From assembly GCA_016716765.1 (NCBI GenBank), contig JADJVA010000025.1, positions 248,001-312,000 of the forward strand: 64,000 bases of DNA, read 5' to 3'. Every line of letters starts with the position of its first letter. Position 1 is the stretch's first letter. The translations under genes were made by a program, and so were the position numbers. Source of the stretch: Bdellovibrionales bacterium. GTDB lineage: Bacteria > Bdellovibrionota > Bdellovibrionia > Bdellovibrionales > UBA1609. This document shows positions 1-8,583 of the stretch, one piece after another. Under the pieces are notes generated by a model. The model was not told the DNA's origin, did not search any database, and saw only the letters and a list, made by a program, of their open reading frames with translations.

Positions 1-591
1 TCGGGGACGGAGGAAGCAAAACTCTCATTTTTTGGAGCAACGAGCGATTTCATTCAAAAGGGGAATTGTCGAGTCATCGATGTAGGGGGTGGTTCAACGG
101 AGTTTATTCTGGGAAGTAAAGGCGGAATTCAAGCAAGCCGTTCTCTCGATATGGGCTGTGTTCGATTGACCGAGAGGTTTATTTCTGGACACCCGGTTTT
201 TGGTCAAGAATTGAGAACATTACGTACATTTGTCCAGAGCCAGCTTGAACACTTGCCTCACGATATCTGCACGGATTCGGGACCCGTTATAGCTGTTTCG
301 GGAACGCCGACGACTCTCGCGTCTGTAATTCTAGGAGAAAAGGAATTCAATGCGAAAAGTATCCACGGGTTTAAATTGAAGTTGGCAATAATGGAAGAGT
401 GGTGTGAGAGAATTATGGCTATGACTCTCACGGAGATTTCATCACTTCCAGGAATGGAGCCACAGCGGGCCGATGTTATTTTGGCTGGTTTATTGATTTT
501 GATTGAATCGTCAAAGATTCTTGACGTTGAAGAACTTATTGTATCGGCAAGGGGCGTCAGATACGGAGTTGCTTTGGAGGTTGCAAAATGA
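1..591 (+). CDS. Ppx/GppA-family phosphatase, 3' part
   Basis: The reading frame is open from base 1, so the gene starts upstream of the window; 196 residues remain. The family hydrolyses inorganic polyphosphate or pppGpp in the cytoplasm. The visible fragment has the second phosphate-binding signature of the ASKHA fold, IDVGGGSTEF (about residues 26-35), followed by the family motif DMGCVRLTERF, and further on a VSGTPTTLA block. The length fits the C-terminal part of a roughly 300-residue protein without the extra HD-like domain of long Ppx enzymes. Its stop overlaps the next start by 4 bases (ATGA), indicating translational coupling. Exopolyphosphatase and pppGpp phosphatase activities cannot be told apart here. 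Confidence 0.88.
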   Translation, partial: SGTEEAKLSFFGATSDFIQKGNCRVIDVGGGSTEFILGSKGGIQASRSLDMGCVRLTERFISGHPVFGQELRTLRTFVQSQLEHLPHDICTDSGPVIAVSGTPTTLASVILGEKEFNAKSIHGFKLKLAIMEEWCERIMAMTLTEISSLPGMEPQRADVILAGLLILIESSKILDVEELIVSARGVRYGVALEVAK

Positions 592-1079
592 ATTTGTGGT
601 TCAACAGTATTCTGTTCATTTGTCTCACGATTTCTCCACTCTTGGCAGTTGGCGAAGGTACGACTTTTGACCGACGTATGATTCAACTAGGCAATGTCAA
701 AATGGTGGTCGAGGTGGCAGATACGGATGAACGAAGATCTGAGGGGCTCATGCATCGTAGGTCTTTGGCAAAAAATGAGGGCATGATGTTCCTTTTTAGC
801 AAGGAACAAGTCCTTTCGTTTTGGATGAAAAACACGTTTATTCCTCTTTCAATAGCTTTTTTTGACAAGAATAGGACTCTGATCGAGATTGTTGACATGG
901 AGCCGTCGAAATCGGTTTTAGAGCGAGAGATCCCGCAATATCGAAGTAGCAGACCAGCTCTTTATGCATTGGAGGCAAATAAAGGATGGTTCAGAGAAAA
1001 CAAGGTGTCCGTTGGTGCAACATGGAACTGGACAGATGAGAACGAATCGAAAAGTAGGACAAAGGTCCGGTCTAAATAA
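588..1079 (+). CDS. DUF192 family exported protein
   Basis: A 163-residue protein with a hydrophobic N-terminal segment (about residues 5-20) ending near an alanine-valine-glycine stretch, consistent with a Sec signal peptide. The body matches the DUF192 family: a VEVADTDERRSEGLMHR block, then MMFLFSKEQVLSFWMKNT and a C-terminal LEANKGWF segment. The family has no firm biochemical function and is usually periplasmic in Gram-negatives. The start overlaps the upstream phosphatase stop, so the two are probably one transcript. The C-terminal tail is polar and lysine/arginine rich. Confidence 0.85.
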   Translation: MNLWFNSILFICLTISPLLAVGEGTTFDRRMIQLGNVKMVVEVADTDERRSEGLMHRRSLAKNEGMMFLFSKEQVLSFWMKNTFIPLSIAFFDKNRTLIEIVDMEPSKSVLEREIPQYRSSRPALYALEANKGWFRENKVSVGATWNWTDENESKSRTKVRSK

Positions 1080-1191
1080 TCGGGTGACAAAGGGCGGGCC
1101 AACGAGAATTATTATTTTCCCTCATAGTCTAAATATGATCTAATGTTTACAGTATTTTAGCGGTTTGTCGTCAAATTGAGGTTAGGCAGCA

Positions 1192-2619
1192 ATGAATAAA
1201 CTCTTAAGTGTCCTCCTACCAATTATTTTTTGTTTTGGCGTCTCGTCTTGCACTTCGGGAAGTGTTGAAAAGGATAAGGCGACTGAATCCTCAGCTGAAT
1301 CGGATGCTGTGGTGGGTGAAGGCGGGGAGGATTCCGAAGGTTTGATTGAAGGGGAGACTGCAGAGGGCGAGGGTCTCTCTGTTGAGAGTGGTTCAGAAGG
1401 GAGCGAGGGGGCCAATGGGAATTCTGAATTTTCAGATTCTACGGATGTGGGCGAGAAATTGGCTGATGATGAGGGGATGGCTGATGATGGGTTTTCTGAA
1501 GATGGCATAGCCAAAGAAACAGGTGAATCTTCAGATAGTGCGATGAGCACGAGTCCTGAATCTGGATCGAGTGAAGACATCAGTCCAACTCCTGAGCCAG
1601 GAATGATTTCTGAAACTGGGGACACTGGAGCGACGACTGGAACAGCAATTGAAGAAGGGAGTATGCCCAGTGAGTCTTCGATTTCTTCTGTTGAAAGTGA
1701 GGGAGAGGCGCCTGCCCCTAAGCCACTTGTTTCCTTAAAGAAGATTGCAAACACCCCCTATAAAAAGAATGGAATTCTTGTGAATGCGGTCTACTTGGCT
1801 AGACCGGGGGACACGCTTGTAGGGATCAGTAAGAAGATTTATGGATCGAATAGGAAATCAGATCTTTTAAAGGCTAATCCGAATCTCAAACGAAGAGTAA
1901 AGACTGGGGATAAAGTTTATTACAATTCACCGCGTCGCTCCACCGATGAGTCTCAGCTTCTCGTTTACTATGAGGACAATGGCGTTTCTCCCAGTATGTA
2001 TGCGGCCCAGGAAGGGGATAATCTGAAGATTGTTTCCAAGAAATTATTGGGTCACGCTGATAGTTGGAAAGAGATTTGGTCAACCAACTTAGATGTTGAG
2101 TCAAAAGGTGATCTGGTTGCAGGAACTCAACTTCGCTATTGGGGTACTGACGTAGCAGTAGAAGCACCCATTCCACAGCAGGCAGAAAGCGGAGAAGGTG
2201 GCGCTCAGCCCCCAAATGGAGGACTTGCTTCAGGTACTGACGGGGGAGTTCCACCTCCGCCTCCATCTGATTTCGGAAATCCCCCTGACATGGCCGCAAA
2301 TAATCCGCAGAATCCCCCTGGGGATTTTGAACCTGGGGCGCCCCCAGATGCAGCGAGTGCGGGAGGGATTGAGCCACCACCACCACCACCTCCTCCTCCT
2401 CCACCCCCATCTGCGCCGGGTGAGGACGGAATGCAGGCTAAGGCTGAGGAAGGAGGAGGACTCAACGACTTGATGAATGGTGATCCAGATCAAACGATGG
2501 CTCTCGGTGTTGGTGCTCTTCTCTTGTTTGCTTCTGTAGCTCTGTTTGTGATGGTCAGAAAAAAGAAGAGACGTCAGTCTCTTGACTTTAACACATCGAC
2601 CCAAACCCAAATTGAGTGA
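1192..2619 (+). CDS. LysM-domain lipoprotein with acidic and proline-rich regions and a C-terminal membrane anchor
   Basis: A 475-residue protein. The N-terminus has a hydrophobic stretch ending in the lipobox-like VSSC, so Cys20 is a likely lipidation site. Residues about 25-180 are a low-complexity Ser/Glu/Gly/Asp acidic tract. A LysM module follows (about 200-245, VYLARPGDTLVGISKKIYG), with a second weaker LysM-like segment (about 265-315, YAAQEGDNLKIVSKKLLG). Residues about 335-410 are proline and glycine rich with a long proline run. The C-terminus has one transmembrane helix (about 440-458) followed by a basic tail. The layout resembles FimV-like peptidoglycan-binding hub proteins, but the similarity is architectural only. 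It follows a 112-base gap, so it probably has its own promoter. Confidence 0.82.
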   Translation: MNKLLSVLLPIIFCFGVSSCTSGSVEKDKATESSAESDAVVGEGGEDSEGLIEGETAEGEGLSVESGSEGSEGANGNSEFSDSTDVGEKLADDEGMADDGFSEDGIAKETGESSDSAMSTSPESGSSEDISPTPEPGMISETGDTGATTGTAIEEGSMPSESSISSVESEGEAPAPKPLVSLKKIANTPYKKNGILVNAVYLARPGDTLVGISKKIYGSNRKSDLLKANPNLKRRVKTGDKVYYNSPRRSTDESQLLVYYEDNGVSPSMYAAQEGDNLKIVSKKLLGHADSWKEIWSTNLDVESKGDLVAGTQLRYWGTDVAVEAPIPQQAESGEGGAQPPNGGLASGTDGGVPPPPPSDFGNPPDMAANNPQNPPGDFEPGAPPDAASAGGIEPPPPPPPPPPPPSAPGEDGMQAKAEEGGGLNDLMNGDPDQTMALGVGALLLFASVALFVMVRKKKRRQSLDFNTSTQTQIE

Positions 2620-2634
2620 GCGCGAAGCTTGGGG

Positions 2635-3006
2635 CTAGGCGACACGCCTAAAAATGTTGTCTAGGACGTCTCTGCGAGTTTCACGCTTACTCTCGACAAA
2701 GTACATCAGATCGTCAACGATCTGTATGTCACGGTTGTTTGTTGGATGAAATCGTACCCCGAATCCCAAAGTATTTTTCCACACAACTGTCGCTGTAATA
2801 TTTCGTCTTCTGCCACTGACGACAAAAGTGAGATTTACCTTATCCTCAGCCCCAAGTCCTAGAACGCCAGTTTCTAGAAATGCGCCAGTCAAACTAATAT
2901 TTCGCAGCTTACCCTTATCGGATTGTCGGGCATAGCTTCGTCGGAATTCCACATCCATGACTAACGGAAGCCGCGGAGCGGGTAAATCAGAATTGTAAGT
3001 CTCCAT
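2635..3006 (-). CDS. PilZ domain protein
   Basis: A 123-residue single-domain protein. It carries a PilZ-like core: RRSYARQSDKGKLRNISLTG corresponds to the RxxxR...(D/N)xSxxG cyclic-di-GMP binding pattern, here with N in place of D, and GFGVRF lies near the end. I chose the ATG at 3006 because a strong GAGGGAGGG ribosome-binding site sits 9-10 bases upstream; the frame extends to a TTG at 3048 that has no such site. It converges on the LysM gene with 15 bases between stops. It probably acts as a small cytoplasmic c-di-GMP effector; the partner is not evident. Confidence 0.8.
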   Translation of the reverse strand: METYNSDLPAPRLPLVMDVEFRRSYARQSDKGKLRNISLTGAFLETGVLGLGAEDKVNLTFVVSGRRRNITATVVWKNTLGFGVRFHPTNNRDIQIVDDLMYFVESKRETRRDVLDNIFRRVA

Positions 3007-3512
3007 GTTAAAAACCCTCCCTCGATATAAATTATCGGTATTAGCCAAAAAAAATAAAGAGAAGGACGAAACATTTTCTTCGAACTGACTAAACCTTTGT
3101 CAAAAAACTGGTGATATGGTGGCCCGAATTGAAACGTCTCCGGCCGCTGAATTCATGGGGGCAATTTCACCGCAATTTGCCCATTTGTCATAAAGGGAGA
3201 CCTGTTGGCAACGCAGCACGACGTTTATTTTGATGATTGACAGAGGCTCTGGCGCAGCCATAATTAATGCCAGCCGTGAGTAAGGGTTTTCGTTGGCCTA
3301 ATAGTAACATTAATGAGCAAGTGTGTTTTAATTGTAGGGTCTTTTCGCTAGCCACTCAGGCTATTTTATTTCTCGGATAAAAATTCAAATAAAAATGAAG
3401 TGAAATCACTCTAAGAATACGAAGTTTATCAAGCGACCTGGGAAGAGATGTCATCTCTCTGTTTTATCATGAAAGGGACCGCCTAGAGGTAGGTGGGAAG
3501 TGTGAATAAGTA
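3007..3512. other. Intergenic region between the PilZ gene and rho
   Basis: About 500 bases without a convincing gene. It must hold the divergent promoters of the PilZ gene (minus) and rho (plus). A short perfect inverted repeat, AGAGAT-GTC-ATCTCT, lies near 3445-3459 in the rho leader. The long leader is compatible with rho autoregulation, known in other bacteria, but no attenuator is clear. No tRNA or Rho-independent terminator is visible. Confidence 0.5.
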
Positions 3513-5081
3513 ATGTCAGAGGAAAAAGAGCCTACAGCTCCAGTTGGAGCGGTCGAGTCGGAGCCAAGAGCAGAAAATCGCGTGGAAGATAATCGGTTAG
3601 AAGAAAATCGTGGGGATCGAGATCGCGATAGACACCACAAGAAGAGGGATTTTCGGCCCAACAATCTTCATAAGAAGGGTCGACCGTCTCACCAGCAACA
3701 GAAGCGCCATCAATATGGGGGAGCTCCAAACAACGGCAAACGTCAGATGCCGATGCGCGAGGAAGATGAAATTGAAGTCATAGACGAGAATGTCGATTTG
3801 TCAGATATCAATTTGAGTGAGGATGAGCGGGGTGATCTCAGCTCAAAAAATCTCAAATCAAAAGATATTCGTGATCTCACCGCTCTGGCAATAAAGCTTA
3901 AAATTGAAAATGCGGCCGGAATGCGTCGGCAAGATATGGTTTTTTGGATATTGAAGAGAGCAGCCCAGCTTGGAGATATCTACGGTGATGGAGTTTTGGA
4001 GATATTGCCTGATGGCTATGGTTTTTTGCGCTCTCCCGATTATAATTATCTTCCAGGACCTGATGATATCTATGTCAGTCCCTCTCAAATTCGCCGTTTT
4101 GGATTGCGCACGGGCGACACGATAACTGGTACGGTACGACCGCCCAAAGATGGGGAGCGATATTTTGCCCTGTTGAAGGTTGATGCTCTGAATTTTGAGC
4201 CACCAGAAAAGGCGAAGAATAAAATCCTATTTGACAATTTAACCCCACTTTATCCGCAAGAGCGATTGTTATTAGAACACCAGCCCAACGAATATACCAC
4301 CCGGGTGGTCGATTTGATGGCACCTTTGGGAAAAGGTCAGCGGGCTTTGATTGTTGCTCCTCCGCGCACAGGAAAAACAGTTTTGCTTCAGAACATTGCT
4401 AACGCAATTTCCAGCAATCACCCTGAGGTGAAGCTTATCGTTTTGCTGATCGATGAGCGGCCTGAAGAGGTGACCGATATGTCTCGCACGGTAAAAGGGG
4501 AGGTTGTGAGTTCAACCTTTGATGAACCACCAACAAGACACGTACAAGTCGCTGAGATGGTTATAGAAAAGGCGAAGCGTCTTGTTGAACACAAGCATGA
4601 TGTGGTCATTTTGTTGGATTCAATCACGCGCCTGGCTCGTGCCTACAATACGGTGGTGCCGCCCTCGGGAAAAATCTTGTCTGGCGGGGTGGATTCCAAT
4701 GCGCTGCATAAGCCAAAGCGATTTTTTGGTGCTGCTCGTAATATTGAGGAGGGCGGAAGTCTAACGATTATAGCTACCGCACTGATTGATACGGGATCGC
4801 GAATGGACGAAGTCATTTTTGAAGAATTTAAAGGAACCGGTAATTCTGAAATTCACTTAGACAGAAAACTCATGGAAAAGAGAATCTTTCCGTGTATGGA
4901 CATTAATAAGTCGGGAACTCGTAAAGAGGACCTTCTAATTGAAAAGGGTGAGCTGAATAGATTGTGGATTTTACGCAAGGTATTGGCCCCTATGAATGTT
5001 GTGGATAGCATGGAGTTTTTGTTGGATAAGTTGAAAGATTGCAAGGGCAATAAAGACTTTTTGTCAGGGATGAGTGGCTGA
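3513..5081 (+). CDS. rho: Transcription termination factor Rho
   Basis: A 522-residue RNA-dependent ATPase/helicase, about 100 residues longer than E. coli Rho. The extra length is an N-terminal highly charged tract (residues about 1-95, Glu/Arg/Asp/Lys rich), as in several lineages with extended Rho. The RNA-binding cold-shock-like domain follows (GDGVLEILPDGYGFLRSPDYNY). The ATPase core has Walker A APPRTGKT (282-289), Walker B VILLDSITRLARAYN, the Q-loop/R-loop region GGVDSNALHKPKRFFGAARN and the DTGSRMDEVIFEEFKGTGN block. All catalytic motifs are present. The gene starts a long + strand run towards prfA, prmC and murA. Confidence 0.98.
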   Translation: MSEEKEPTAPVGAVESEPRAENRVEDNRLEENRGDRDRDRHHKKRDFRPNNLHKKGRPSHQQQKRHQYGGAPNNGKRQMPMREEDEIEVIDENVDLSDINLSEDERGDLSSKNLKSKDIRDLTALAIKLKIENAAGMRRQDMVFWILKRAAQLGDIYGDGVLEILPDGYGFLRSPDYNYLPGPDDIYVSPSQIRRFGLRTGDTITGTVRPPKDGERYFALLKVDALNFEPPEKAKNKILFDNLTPLYPQERLLLEHQPNEYTTRVVDLMAPLGKGQRALIVAPPRTGKTVLLQNIANAISSNHPEVKLIVLLIDERPEEVTDMSRTVKGEVVSSTFDEPPTRHVQVAEMVIEKAKRLVEHKHDVVILLDSITRLARAYNTVVPPSGKILSGGVDSNALHKPKRFFGAARNIEEGGSLTIIATALIDTGSRMDEVIFEEFKGTGNSEIHLDRKLMEKRIFPCMDINKSGTRKEDLLIEKGELNRLWILRKVLAPMNVVDSMEFLLDKLKDCKGNKDFLSGMSG

Positions 5082-5088
5082 TAACTAT

Positions 5089-5229
5089 TTGAAAATAAAA
5101 GAAAAAGTAGTATTGATTGGGATTGATCGGAATGATCACAAAGAATTGACGCGCATAGCAAAATATGTGGACAACTCTGTGGATGTTTCGCTCAGGAAAG
5201 ATGATAATTTTTACAGAGAACTACCTTGA
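5089..5229 (+). CDS. Possible 46-residue small protein downstream of rho
   Basis: An open frame starting with TTG eight bases after the rho stop encodes 46 residues (begins MKIKEKVVLIGIDRND, ends NFYRELP). The composition is protein-like, with alternating hydrophobic and charged residues. The only ribosome-binding candidate is a weak GAGTGG inside the end of rho. No family is recognised. It may equally be chance or the relic of a longer gene; it is the only coding candidate in the rho-prfA gap. Confidence 0.3.
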   Translation: MKIKEKVVLIGIDRNDHKELTRIAKYVDNSVDVSLRKDDNFYRELP

Positions 5230-5298
5230 TAACATGCCTAAAAAATATAAGTAAAGATAAACATCCAAAAAAGAATTGATTAGGAAGCGGAGCGAAAA

Positions 5299-6372
5299 AT
5301 GTTTTCAAAGCTCGAAGAGGTGGAGAGTCGTTTCGAGCGAATTCAACAAGAGTTGCAAGAGCCCGGAATTGCAAATGATCAGGACAAGTACAGAAATTTA
5401 ATGAAGGAACTATCGAGCCTTCAGGATGTGGTTCGTACTTTTCGGGAATACAAAAGAACCTTAGCTGAAATTGCTGGTAACAAAGAAATATTGGAACACG
5501 ACAAGGACGAAGAACTCAGAAATCTCGCTAAGGAGGAATTGGCGGATTTGGTCCAAGTCCAAGATCAGTTGCAGAGGGATCTACAGGTTCTATTATTGCC
5601 AAAGGATCCAGCTGACGAGAAGGATGTCATATTAGAGATCCGTGCGGGTGCAGGTGGAGACGAGGCGAGTCTTTTTGCCGCTGAATTGTTTGCGGCCTAT
5701 TCTCATTACTCGAGCAAACGAGGATGGAAAGTCAATTTGATCAGTGCATCTCCTGGCAACTTAGGTGGGTACAGAGAGATTATTGCTTCTATAGCTGGCG
5801 ATCGTGTTTACTCAAACTTAAAGTTTGAGAGTGGTGTTCATCGAGTTCAGAGGGTTCCAAAGACTGAGTCTCAGGGAAGAATTCACACGTCAACTGTCAC
5901 TGTGGCCATTTTGCCTGAGGCAGATGAAGTGAGCGTAAAGATTGACCCCAACGACTTGCGTATAGATGTGTTTCGTTCGAGCGGACACGGGGGCCAGTCT
6001 GTTAATACGACGGAGTCAGCTGTTCGAGTGACTCATATTCCGAGCGGTTTGGTGGTGAGTTGTCAGGATGGCAAGTCACAACTTTCAAACAAGGAACAAG
6101 CACTCAAGGTATTGTATTCTCGGTTGTTGGCTCTAGAGGAAGAAAAAGCAAGAAAGGAAGCTTCCACAGCCAGATTGGCTCAAATGGGAACTGGAGATCG
6201 AAGCGAAAGAATAAGAACCTACAATTTTCCCCAGTCGAGAATAACGGACCATCGAGTTGGATTAACTATTCATCAGTTGAATGAGGTATTGGCGGGAGAC
6301 ATGGAGCCAATCATTGATCCTCTCAAGGCTCATTTTCAGGCCGAACTGCTGAAACAACAGGGTCTGAAATAG
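5299..6372 (+). CDS. prfA: Peptide chain release factor 1
   Basis: A 357-residue class I release factor reading UAA and UAG. The stop-codon recognition tripeptide is PKT in RVPKTESQGRIHTS, which fits RF1 (PxT) and not RF2 (SPF). The catalytic GGQ is at residues 231-233 in SSGHGGQSVNTTESAVR. Length is typical. An AAGCGGAGCG ribosome-binding region precedes the ATG. Directly downstream lies prmC, which methylates the GGQ glutamine; this pairing is conserved across bacteria. Confidence 0.98.
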   Translation: MFSKLEEVESRFERIQQELQEPGIANDQDKYRNLMKELSSLQDVVRTFREYKRTLAEIAGNKEILEHDKDEELRNLAKEELADLVQVQDQLQRDLQVLLLPKDPADEKDVILEIRAGAGGDEASLFAAELFAAYSHYSSKRGWKVNLISASPGNLGGYREIIASIAGDRVYSNLKFESGVHRVQRVPKTESQGRIHTSTVTVAILPEADEVSVKIDPNDLRIDVFRSSGHGGQSVNTTESAVRVTHIPSGLVVSCQDGKSQLSNKEQALKVLYSRLLALEEEKARKEASTARLAQMGTGDRSERIRTYNFPQSRITDHRVGLTIHQLNEVLAGDMEPIIDPLKAHFQAELLKQQGLK

Positions 6373-6386
6373 GACGACAGCTGAAA

Positions 6387-7268
6387 ATGACTATTGATGG
6401 GATAATCAGGCTTGGTACTCAGAAATTAACGGATGCTCTGATAGAAAACGCGCGGCTGGAAGCGGAGTGGCTTCTGGCTGAAAAGTTGAAGTGGCGTCGA
6501 GAAGATCTCATCATCAAAGGGTCCTTGGGAATTACAGAGGACCAAGAAAATCAATTTTTTGCTTGGATAGAAAGAAGGGCCGCAGGCGAACCATTTGCCT
6601 ACATTCTTGGTTACCGGGACTTCTATCGGTCCCGCTTCTTTGTTGGACCAGGTGTCTTAATTCCCCGCCCTGAGACTGAGATGCTTGTTGAATTTGGTGA
6701 AAAGTGGCTGAAGTCTCTTAAACCTGAAAGGAAAGGAAATTTCAAATTCATCGATTTTGGCTGTGGAACAGGATGTATCGGACTATCACTGCTGAGACAA
6801 TGTGGCGGGAATTTATTAGCGATAGATATTTCTGCTCAAGCCTTAACTTATGCTATTAAAAACGCTCAGACTTTGGGCCTTATGGACCAAACAACTTTCA
6901 TTGAATCAAGTGTGCAGGATTTCGAGAAAAAAATGGGATCTGCCTTGTCTGACTGGAACAAGGTCGATTTAGTCTTGGCAAATCCTCCCTACATTGGGCT
7001 TGAGGATCCAGAAATCAGTCCACAGGTGAAGAAATTTGAACCTCATTTGGCTCTGTATGGAGGCCAAACTGGATTGGAGCAATTTTCAGAATGGGTTCCA
7101 ATAATAGCAAGAAGCCTGGCTAAAGGTGGGGCTTTGGTCGTCGAACACGGAGCAAAACAGTCGGAGCAAGTTGTCAAAATTATTCTGCAGAAAGGTCAAT
7201 TTGAACGCGTTGAATCCTATCATGACCTGGCGGGATGGGATAGAATGGTGTTCGCGATAAAGAAATAG
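6387..7268 (+). CDS. prmC: Peptide chain release factor N5-glutamine methyltransferase
   Basis: A 293-residue SAM-dependent methyltransferase. The SAM-binding motif is FIDFGCGTGCIGLSL (from about residue 122) and the substrate glutamine-binding NPPY motif is at 199-202 (VLANPPYIG). The N-terminal helical domain ends in FAYILGYRDFY and LIPRPETEMLVE, both typical of PrmC. It modifies the GGQ glutamine of release factors and sits 14 bases behind prfA, almost certainly on the same transcript. Confidence 0.96.
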   Translation: MTIDGIIRLGTQKLTDALIENARLEAEWLLAEKLKWRREDLIIKGSLGITEDQENQFFAWIERRAAGEPFAYILGYRDFYRSRFFVGPGVLIPRPETEMLVEFGEKWLKSLKPERKGNFKFIDFGCGTGCIGLSLLRQCGGNLLAIDISAQALTYAIKNAQTLGLMDQTTFIESSVQDFEKKMGSALSDWNKVDLVLANPPYIGLEDPEISPQVKKFEPHLALYGGQTGLEQFSEWVPIIARSLAKGGALVVEHGAKQSEQVVKIILQKGQFERVESYHDLAGWDRMVFAIKK

Positions 7269-7293
7269 ATGTCAAAGGGAGAAGGTTACACGA

Positions 7294-8547
7294 ATGGATA
7301 AAATGGTCGTAGCAAAGAGCGGTCCTCTCTGTGGAACCGTAGCGACAAGCGGGTCCAAGAATTCAGCTTTGCCTATCCTCTTTTCTTCGCTATTGGCAGA
7401 GGGTGAGCATTTTTTTGAAAATGTGCCAAATCTTGTGGATATCGAATCGACGGCAATGCTTTTGAATTCCCTAGGGGCCCGTTTTAGTCGTGAAGGAAAT
7501 ACAGTCAAAATTCAAACGCAACGGGCAGATAGTTTTGAGGCTCACTACGATATTGTTCGCAAGATGCGGGCAAGTATTTTGTGTTTAGGACCGCTTCTTG
7601 CTCGCTACGGACACGCAGTTGTAAGTCTGCCAGGCGGTTGTGCAATTGGCTCTCGTCCCATTAATTTCCATTTGGATGGCTTGAGAGAATTGGGCGCCGA
7701 TTTGAAGATCGAGAAGGGTTATGTCATTGGGGAATGTTCTCGGTTGCGCGGAGCGAGGATTTTATTTGATTCCCCAACCGTGGGGGGCACTGAAAATCTC
7801 ATGATGGCTGCCGTGCTTGCCGAAGGGACCACCCTTATTGAAAATGCCGCGAAGGAACCAGAAATTATCGACCTCGCCAATTACCTAAATGCGATGGGAG
7901 CTCGGGTTACGGGTGCGGGCACAAGTATTATAAAAATTGAAGGAGTTAATTCGTTAAAACCGGCTACTCACCGAATTATTCCTGATCGAATTGAAGCAGG
8001 AACTTTGTTGATTGCAGGAGCGATAACGGGTGGAGAGGTAACTGTTACGGATTGTGTGGTTGATCATCTTGAAGCCCTCTTGTTGAAGATGGAGGAGAGT
8101 GGATTAAAGATATCTCGAGGAAAAAATGAAATCACTGTCCATCGAAATAATGGATTTCATGGAGTCGATATCACAACGGCACCTTTTCCGGCTTTTGCAA
8201 CAGATTTGCAGGCCCAGTTCATGGCTTTGATGACTCAGGCGGAGGGAACCAGCCTCATATCTGAAACGGTGTTTGAGAATAGATTTATGCATGTTCAGGA
8301 GTTGGTGCGACTGGGTGCTGATATAACACCAAAGTCTCGAGTGGCGGTCGTCCGGGGAACTCCCGGGCGTCTCGAGGGAGCACCGGTGATGGCGACAGAC
8401 TTGCGGGCCAGTGCAAGTCTGGTACTCGTCGGTCTCGTCGCCAGTGGAGTGACTAAAATCAGTCGTATCTACCACTTGGATCGTGGGTATGAAAGACTTG
8501 AGGAGAAGTTGTCGAACTTAGGGGCCATTATAAAACGCGAGAAATAG
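7294..8547 (+). CDS. murA: UDP-N-acetylglucosamine 1-carboxyvinyltransferase
   Basis: A 417-residue enzyme of the first committed step of peptidoglycan synthesis, transferring enolpyruvate from PEP to UDP-GlcNAc in the cytoplasm. The catalytic cysteine is Cys116 in LPGGCAIGSRPINFHL, the residue alkylated by fosfomycin in typical MurA; enzymes with Asp there are resistant. Other landmarks are the N-terminal SGSKNSALPI and the FATDLQAQFMALM segment. A GGGAGAAGG ribosome-binding site precedes the ATG. It lies 25 bases after prmC and probably belongs to the same operon. Confidence 0.97.
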   Translation: MDKMVVAKSGPLCGTVATSGSKNSALPILFSSLLAEGEHFFENVPNLVDIESTAMLLNSLGARFSREGNTVKIQTQRADSFEAHYDIVRKMRASILCLGPLLARYGHAVVSLPGGCAIGSRPINFHLDGLRELGADLKIEKGYVIGECSRLRGARILFDSPTVGGTENLMMAAVLAEGTTLIENAAKEPEIIDLANYLNAMGARVTGAGTSIIKIEGVNSLKPATHRIIPDRIEAGTLLIAGAITGGEVTVTDCVVDHLEALLLKMEESGLKISRGKNEITVHRNNGFHGVDITTAPFPAFATDLQAQFMALMTQAEGTSLISETVFENRFMHVQELVRLGADITPKSRVAVVRGTPGRLEGAPVMATDLRASASLVLVGLVASGVTKISRIYHLDRGYERLEEKLSNLGAIIKREK

Positions 8548-8583
8548 AAATGGGTTTTCAAGAATTCACGGAAGAATCATTGA

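Noticed and set aside
2205..2465. Glycine-rich minus-strand ORF opposite the LysM gene
   Set aside because: It is the complement of the proline-rich stretch; composition is dictated by the CCN repeats of the real gene.
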